Origin: Aequorivita sp.
Lineage (GTDB): Bacteria; Bacteroidota; Bacteroidia; Flavobacteriales; Flavobacteriaceae
Direction: 5' to 3'
Assembly (NCBI GenBank): GCA_030690315.1
Contig: JAUYGY010000019.1
Location: 1 to 64,000, forward strand
DNA: 64,000 nt
Shown here: positions 59,566-64,000 of the stretch, piece after piece
Position numbering within the stretch: the stretch's first letter is position 1
Layout: the number at the start of each line of letters is the position of its first letter
The notes under the pieces: generated by a model
Databases searched by the model: none
Told to the model about the DNA's origin: nothing
What the model saw: only the letters and a program-made list of their open reading frames with translations
Position numbers and translations under genes: made by a program

Positions 59566-62500
59566 TAAGTTTCAAATTCAAGTTTAAATTCGCTACCTAT
59601 ATCTTTTTCACTTTCAAGGGTAATTTTACCGCCAATGGCCACTATCTGTGTTTTCACCATAAATAGGCCCATTCCTTTTCCTTCTACGTGGCTATGAAAT
59701 CGGTTGTACAATCCGAAAACTTTTTCGCCATGATTTTTTAAGTCTAAGCCAATGCCGTTATCCTTAAATGTAATATTTATTTTTCCCTTACACATTTCAC
59801 TTTTAATTTCAATTATAGGAGAAATATCTGGCTTTCGGTATTTTATACTGTTACTAATTAAATTGAAAAATATACTATGAAGGTATCCTTTTAGGGAATA
59901 AATTTCGTCAATTTCAGAAAAATCTGTTATAATTTTCACCTGTTGCAAGTTTATGTTTTGGCTAATAATAATATCCTTGATCAACTTCGAAAAATGTATG
60001 ATTTCTTTTCGATCATTCACATCCCTTTTTACCTGAAGGATTTTATTGATGTCCTTTATAACTGTATCAAGCTGGTTTACGGATGTTGCAAGCCCTGCAA
60101 TAAATTCCTTTTGTTCGGCGGCGCTTATTGTTTCATCTTGAAGGAAATTCATAAGCCCCATAATATTTGCAGCTGGAGCACGAAGGTTGTGCGAGGTTAT
60201 AAAAGTGAATTGCTCCAAATCGCGATTACGCTGAATCAGTTCATCTGTCATTTTTGTGCGTTCCAGTTCCGACTTTCTTTGATGGGTTATATCGCGTATG
60301 AAGGCACAGAAAAATACGTCGTCGTCCTGGGATATGGGCAAGACGGTTAATTCAATTGGAAATTCCTCACCGGTTTTTTTGATAGCTGATAAGTATAGCA
60401 ATTTATTCAGCATCGGGCCTTTCCCAGTAGCAAGATAATTTTCCATTCCCATATCATGGCGGGCTTTGTAGTGGGAAGGAATAATAAAATCTGAAAGCTT
60501 TCCTCCCATTATTTCCGCTTCACTCCAACCAAAAATATTCTCTGCTTTGGGATTCCAAAATAATACAGAACCTTTTTTGTCTATAAAAATAATAGCATCC
60601 AGCGCAGACCGCATGATGAGTTTTTGTCGTTCTTCACTGTTGCGAATATTTTTCTCTGCCCGTTTACTTTCAGAAATATCTGTAACCATAGCAAGGCTTC
60701 CATTATAGTTCCCTTTTTCATCAAAAAGCGGATTTGCCGATACGTTTGTCCAAACTTCCTTCCCTGTTTTTGAAATAAATTTAAAATGACGTTGGCCAGA
60801 GCCACCCTTTTCCTGTTTGCCAATGGCTAATAACTTAGTTACCATAATTTTGCCATCGGTATCCAGGAATTCAAAAATAGATTTGCTGAGAATTTCTTCC
60901 CGATCGTATTCCAGGATTTCACATAATTTATTGTTTACAAAGATAGTCTGGTTATTTTTGTCTGTTACCCAAATGCCTTCCTGTGCGGTTTCTACAATTT
61001 GCCGATAGCTTTTTTCACTTTCTTCTATTTTTTTCCGGGACACCACTTGTTCGGTTACATCAACGGCAAAGAAAAGGATGCCGTCTATTTCGTTCGTATT
61101 TGTTTTATGGGGTCTGTACAAAAAGTTCAAATATTTTGTTTTGAGCTTTCCTATAGCTTTATCTCGGAAATTAATAGGCATTTCAGTTGCCGTAAAAGGA
61201 ATGCCCGTTCTGTAAACAGTATCCAACAAATCAATAAAGCCTTGCTCTACAATTTCCGGCAAAACTTCCCGCACACTTTTTCCTATGATATTTTTTTTCC
61301 CAATTAACTCCAAGTATGGAGGATTGGCAATTTTAAAGATATGTTCCGGACCTAAAATAAGCCCCATGCTGGTTGGTACATCCACAAAAAGATCAAAGAA
61401 TTGTTGTCTTTCAATTTCGAATGCATTTTCCAGCCTTTTACTCTCAGTGATGTCCCTGGCGATGCCGTAGCGTATTTTATCTACCGGGTCCCACCGAATA
61501 GACCAAGACAAGGGGATTACGGTGCCGTTTTTGTGAATGTTGTGGTTCCTGAAATTAGTTACATTGTTCCCGGCCATTACATTTTCGACAGTTTGCATTG
61601 TCTTTTCAATATCTTCGGGATGCACATAATCCATTAATTTTTTTCCAATAAGTTCTTCGGGGGTATATCCCCAAACATTTTCGCAGGCAGCACTTATTTT
61701 TAGAACATAACCATCTTCATTTATGGCACAAATTACGTCCAGTGAATAATCCATAATCTTGTTGAGCTCTTTTTTGGTCTTTTCCATGGAAAGGAAATTG
61801 AGAGTATCTTCCGAAATGTCTTTTGAATAGCAGGCTACCCCAACCACATCATGGTTTTTGAAAATGGGGTTAAATCTAATTTCGCTCCAAGTCTCTTTAT
61901 GCAATAAAGTTGCGGGATTGTAGAGTTCATGCTTGAAGGAGTTGCCCATCAATGCTTTTTTATAAAGTTGCTTCCACAATTTCAAAAAATCAGCAGGGAA
62001 AATATCCTTTATCATTAGGTTATCTCCAGGCTTTACGGTTTGCCCTGTGGACTCTTTTAGGTTTTTTATGAATGCGTTATTAGCTGCAATTAATTTATAA
62101 TTACTGTCAATACTCCAAATCAAGTCCTCTGTACTGTTTATAAGAGCTTCCTTATCCCTTTGGCTAAACTCTTTTTGTAGTTCTGCATTTTTCTGAAGCG
62201 TAACATCGGTAGCTGTAATAAAAACCCCTACTATATTTTTGGCATCATCTTTTGCTGGAATATATTTAAGTGAAAAATACTTATTTACAGTTTTTGAAGC
62301 TTTTATTTTAATTTCAGCAGTTTCAATATTTCCCGCCAAAACATTAGTATATATTGCTATTAAATGATCCTTTTTCTTCTGCAAAGCATAGTCTAAAATT
62401 GAATTTCCCTTAATTATTTCCAACCCAAAATACTTTTTATAAAGATTATGAAAATGATTATTGAAGGAAACTATTTTAAGATCCGTATCCACAAAAATGA

Positions 62501-63284
62501 ATGCTTCTTCAGTATTCTTTATAAAAAGCTCCATTTGAAGGGAACTTCTTTTCCTTTCGGTTATATCCACGTGCATAACTACTGCTCCTATTGATTTACC
62601 AATAGTTAATGGACGTGCCTCTGCATTATACCATCTTTTTTCGGTAGGGGAATCGCAGGCATATTCCATTGAAAAAAAATCTTTTTCCCCACTCAATATT
62701 TTTTTTAAATCCACTGCCATGTTGCTGTCAGCACTATCTTCCGTCTTGGTGACTTTCTCAGAAATTTCAATATAATTTTTACCAACATAGGAATAATTTT
62801 CAGGCATCCCATTCTGCTGCCCAAACCTTTTCCATTCATCGTTTACCTTGGTTATTTTTCCACTACTGTCTAACAATACAATACTGGCAGGGAGGATATT
62901 AAATAGTGCAGCTTGTTCCTTTGAAAGATTTTCTAAGTCTTCAAAGTTTTTTTTAGATTGAATTTGAATTTCTATCTTTTCAGTAATGTCTTCAAAATTT
63001 AAAACCAAAATCCGTATCCTATTTTGATTTAGCTCACTGGCAATAGTAACCCCACCCCATATATAATTTCCGTTTTTATGAAGAAGTCGCAACTGGATAT
63101 TGAAAGATTTTCCGGGGTGTGATGTGATGGTCTTAATTTTATTTAAGAGATTATCGATATCATCCGGGTGAATTAACTCGCGAATAGAGAAATCTAAAAA
63201 TTTAGGGATTGTATAACCCAGCATCCCTGTAATAAAATTACGGGGATAGGTTATTCTTTCATCCTTATGATTGCCAATTTTCAT
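59565..63284 (-). CDS. Multi-PAS sensor histidine kinase
   Basis: A 1239-residue soluble kinase with about eight PAS domains in tandem and no transmembrane segment. Repeated PAS/PAC signatures are visible: LLHKNGNYIWGGVTI, SMEYACDSPTEKRWYNAEARPL, YTPEELIGKKLMDYVHPED, FLNDTDG-like segments and FGWSEAEIMGGKLSDFI. The kinase core begins near residue 1020 (FTFITSHNLRAPAANIMG, His1032 as the phospho-site) and ends with HATPase motifs (FNLISNSIKYRKPD, DNGIGLDL, GKGMGLFMVK). It is of the HWE-unlike, SHNLRAP type often found with a stand-alone receiver, here the next gene. Confidence 0.93.
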   Translation of the reverse strand: MKIGNHKDERITYPRNFITGMLGYTIPKFLDFSIRELIHPDDIDNLLNKIKTITSHPGKSFNIQLRLLHKNGNYIWGGVTIASELNQNRIRILVLNFEDITEKIEIQIQSKKNFEDLENLSKEQAALFNILPASIVLLDSSGKITKVNDEWKRFGQQNGMPENYSYVGKNYIEISEKVTKTEDSADSNMAVDLKKILSGEKDFFSMEYACDSPTEKRWYNAEARPLTIGKSIGAVVMHVDITERKRSSLQMELFIKNTEEAFIFVDTDLKIVSFNNHFHNLYKKYFGLEIIKGNSILDYALQKKKDHLIAIYTNVLAGNIETAEIKIKASKTVNKYFSLKYIPAKDDAKNIVGVFITATDVTLQKNAELQKEFSQRDKEALINSTEDLIWSIDSNYKLIAANNAFIKNLKESTGQTVKPGDNLMIKDIFPADFLKLWKQLYKKALMGNSFKHELYNPATLLHKETWSEIRFNPIFKNHDVVGVACYSKDISEDTLNFLSMEKTKKELNKIMDYSLDVICAINEDGYVLKISAACENVWGYTPEELIGKKLMDYVHPEDIEKTMQTVENVMAGNNVTNFRNHNIHKNGTVIPLSWSIRWDPVDKIRYGIARDITESKRLENAFEIERQQFFDLFVDVPTSMGLILGPEHIFKIANPPYLELIGKKNIIGKSVREVLPEIVEQGFIDLLDTVYRTGIPFTATEMPINFRDKAIGKLKTKYLNFLYRPHKTNTNEIDGILFFAVDVTEQVVSRKKIEESEKSYRQIVETAQEGIWVTDKNNQTIFVNNKLCEILEYDREEILSKSIFEFLDTDGKIMVTKLLAIGKQEKGGSGQRHFKFISKTGKEVWTNVSANPLFDEKGNYNGSLAMVTDISESKRAEKNIRNSEERQKLIMRSALDAIIFIDKKGSVLFWNPKAENIFGWSEAEIMGGKLSDFIIPSHYKARHDMGMENYLATGKGPMLNKLLYLSAIKKTGEEFPIELTVLPISQDDDVFFCAFIRDITHQRKSELERTKMTDELIQRNRDLEQFTFITSHNLRAPAANIMGLMNFLQDETISAAEQKEFIAGLATSVNQLDTVIKDINKILQVKRDVNDRKEIIHFSKLIKDIIISQNINLQQVKIITDFSEIDEIYSLKGYLHSIFFNLISNSIKYRKPDISPIIEIKSEMCKGKINITFKDNGIGLDLKNHGEKVFGLYNRFHSHVEGKGMGLFMVKTQIVAIGGKITLESEKDIGSEFKLEFET

Positions 63285-63404
63285 ACGGATAAAAATTTAA
63301 AATATGATGTGGAGACTTTATTCATAAACCTAGTCTTGGTATTATTAATAGCAGCTATTACAACTTACGCCGGGGCTTGGCATATCATTAAAAAGAACTG
63401 TTGA
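63267..63404 (+). CDS. Possible 45-aa single-pass membrane peptide
   Basis: An ORF with ATG at 63267 and TGA at 63402-63404. Residues 18-40 (LFINLVLVLLIAAITTYAGAWH) form a convincing membrane helix followed by IIKKNC. A GTG at 63309 could start a 31-residue form. The first 18 bp overlap the start of the divergent kinase gene, which argues against the longer form. There is no promoter or homology that I can point to, so it may be chance. Confidence 0.25.
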   Translation: MIANFHTDKNLKYDVETLFINLVLVLLIAAITTYAGAWHIIKKNC

Positions 63405-63807
63405 CAGCAACAGAATCTGTTTAATAAAATATGGGATTTTCATATTTTATAATATAAAAACCAGCCACAGTAGAAGTTAAGTTGAAATGTTTGAGCCTAT
63501 AAAAACCCCCAAGCAATTTTTTACGGCAAGATAAGTAAAATTTTTTAAGGAAAAATCTCACAGAAAAAGATTGTTTTGTTCAATCAATTCCGCCATTCTA
63601 TAGCAATAGCCACTCTTTTATTTGAAAAAAAACAAAACTGGAAACCAATGGAAGGAAAATAAAAATATGCAAAAAATAGAAGTTGATAATAATATAGTTA
63701 AAAAGTTAATATATTTTTCTAAATTTAGAAAAATAAGGAAGTTATAGACTGCTTTGAATTTAAAATGTTTCCGCAACCTATTATTCCCTTTTAAATAACC
63801 CATCAAA
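63405..63807. other. AT-rich intergenic region between the multi-PAS kinase and the response regulator
   Basis: No supported gene or structured RNA is seen. It has several A/T runs and presumably contains the promoters of the divergent kinase and of the response regulator at 63808, but no exact TAnnTTTG site with a good -33 partner stands out. Confidence 0.5.
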
Positions 63808-64000
63808 ATGAATAAAATTCTAATAGTCGAGGACGACCACAACTTGGGGATTATGATTCAAGATATGCTTGGGTTTAGTGGATATGATGTAATGCTCTCC
63901 AGAAAACCCGAACAAACCGCAAATAATATAATAGAGCACGACATAAAATTGGTGTTATTGGACAAGCTGATTTCTGGAATTGACGGCACCGATGTTTGCG
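63808..64000 (+). CDS. Response regulator (N-terminal part, cut by window edge)
   Basis: The first 64 codons of a receiver domain: MNKILIVEDDHNLGIMIQDML with the acidic pair, then LVLLDKLISGIDGTDVC with the phospho-acceptor Asp. The gene continues past the window, so the output domain, if any, is unknown. Its position next to two large sensor kinases suggests a local signalling cluster. Confidence 0.88.
   Translation, partial: MNKILIVEDDHNLGIMIQDMLGFSGYDVMLSRKPEQTANNIIEHDIKLVLLDKLISGIDGTDVC

Noticed and set aside
63618..63842. 74-codon minus-strand ORF rich in Phe/Ile/Leu
   Set aside because: It overlaps the start of the response regulator at 63808 in antisense and its hydrophobicity follows from A/T-rich sequence.
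1..64000. tRNA, rRNA, insertion sequence or prophage
   Set aside because: I saw no cloverleaf with a TTCRA arm, no rRNA motif and no transposase, integrase or phage structural gene while reading the window; short elements could still be missed by eye.

Overview
This is an AT-rich chromosomal segment from a gliding, Gram-negative member of the Bacteroidetes, most likely Flavobacteriaceae. The evidence is gldA, gldB and gldC, two secreted proteins with type IX secretion (T9SS) sorting tails, the Bacteroidetes order of the division/cell-wall (dcw) genes, start sites without clear Shine-Dalgarno sequences, and several exact TAnnTTTG promoter elements. Genus cannot be fixed from the sequence. Nearly everything is chromosomal housekeeping; I see no phage, insertion sequence, CRISPR array, rRNA or tRNA.

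Layout. 1-14.7 kb (minus strand): the dcw cluster in the order mraZ, rsmH, ftsL, ftsI, murE, mraY, a four-helix-bundle (S23-type) gene, murD, ftsW, murG, murC, ftsQ, ftsA, ftsZ (cut by the window edge), with an MraZ operator array at its head. 14.8-19.2 kb: a hydrolase, engB, gldC and gldB, nadE, and a response regulator lacking its phospho-aspartate. 19.2-25.6 kb (minus): dnaG without zinc ligands, a hypothetical gene, an ECF sigma / anti-sigma / outer-membrane-protein operon, and a polyprenyl synthase. 25.9-29.6 kb: two T9SS cargo proteins around rlmN. 29.7-40.3 kb (minus): an aromatic amino-acid cluster (pheA, DAHP synthase-chorismate mutase, aroA) mixed with rsgA, dtd, mazG-like, queA and two DUF3857 proteins, headed by what reads as a phenylalanine leader-peptide attenuator. 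40.4-45.1 kb: gldA and a duplicated PagL/DUF2807 cassette. 45.1-54.4 kb (minus): the methionine regulon, with two operons each preceded by a SAM-I riboswitch: metH (split) + PLP enzyme + metF, and metB + homoserine dehydrogenase (+ osmC). 54.6-64 kb: sensory genes (a CheB-CheR-PAS-histidine kinase fusion, a multi-PAS kinase with a receiver protein, and the start of another response regulator).

Three things deserve most attention. (1) A 23-codon leader ORF with six Phe codons lies upstream of a strong terminator before pheA, and its own 3' end can pair with the terminator arm. (2) Both SAM riboswitches carry a segment complementary both to the 5' side of P1 and to the start codon of the first gene, with different sequences but the same logic. 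This suggests start-codon sequestration in a lineage that does not rely on Shine-Dalgarno pairing. (3) Short tandem repeats with a 7-bp period occur in many intergenic gaps. They often abut stop or start codons, and in murD they form part of the coding sequence.
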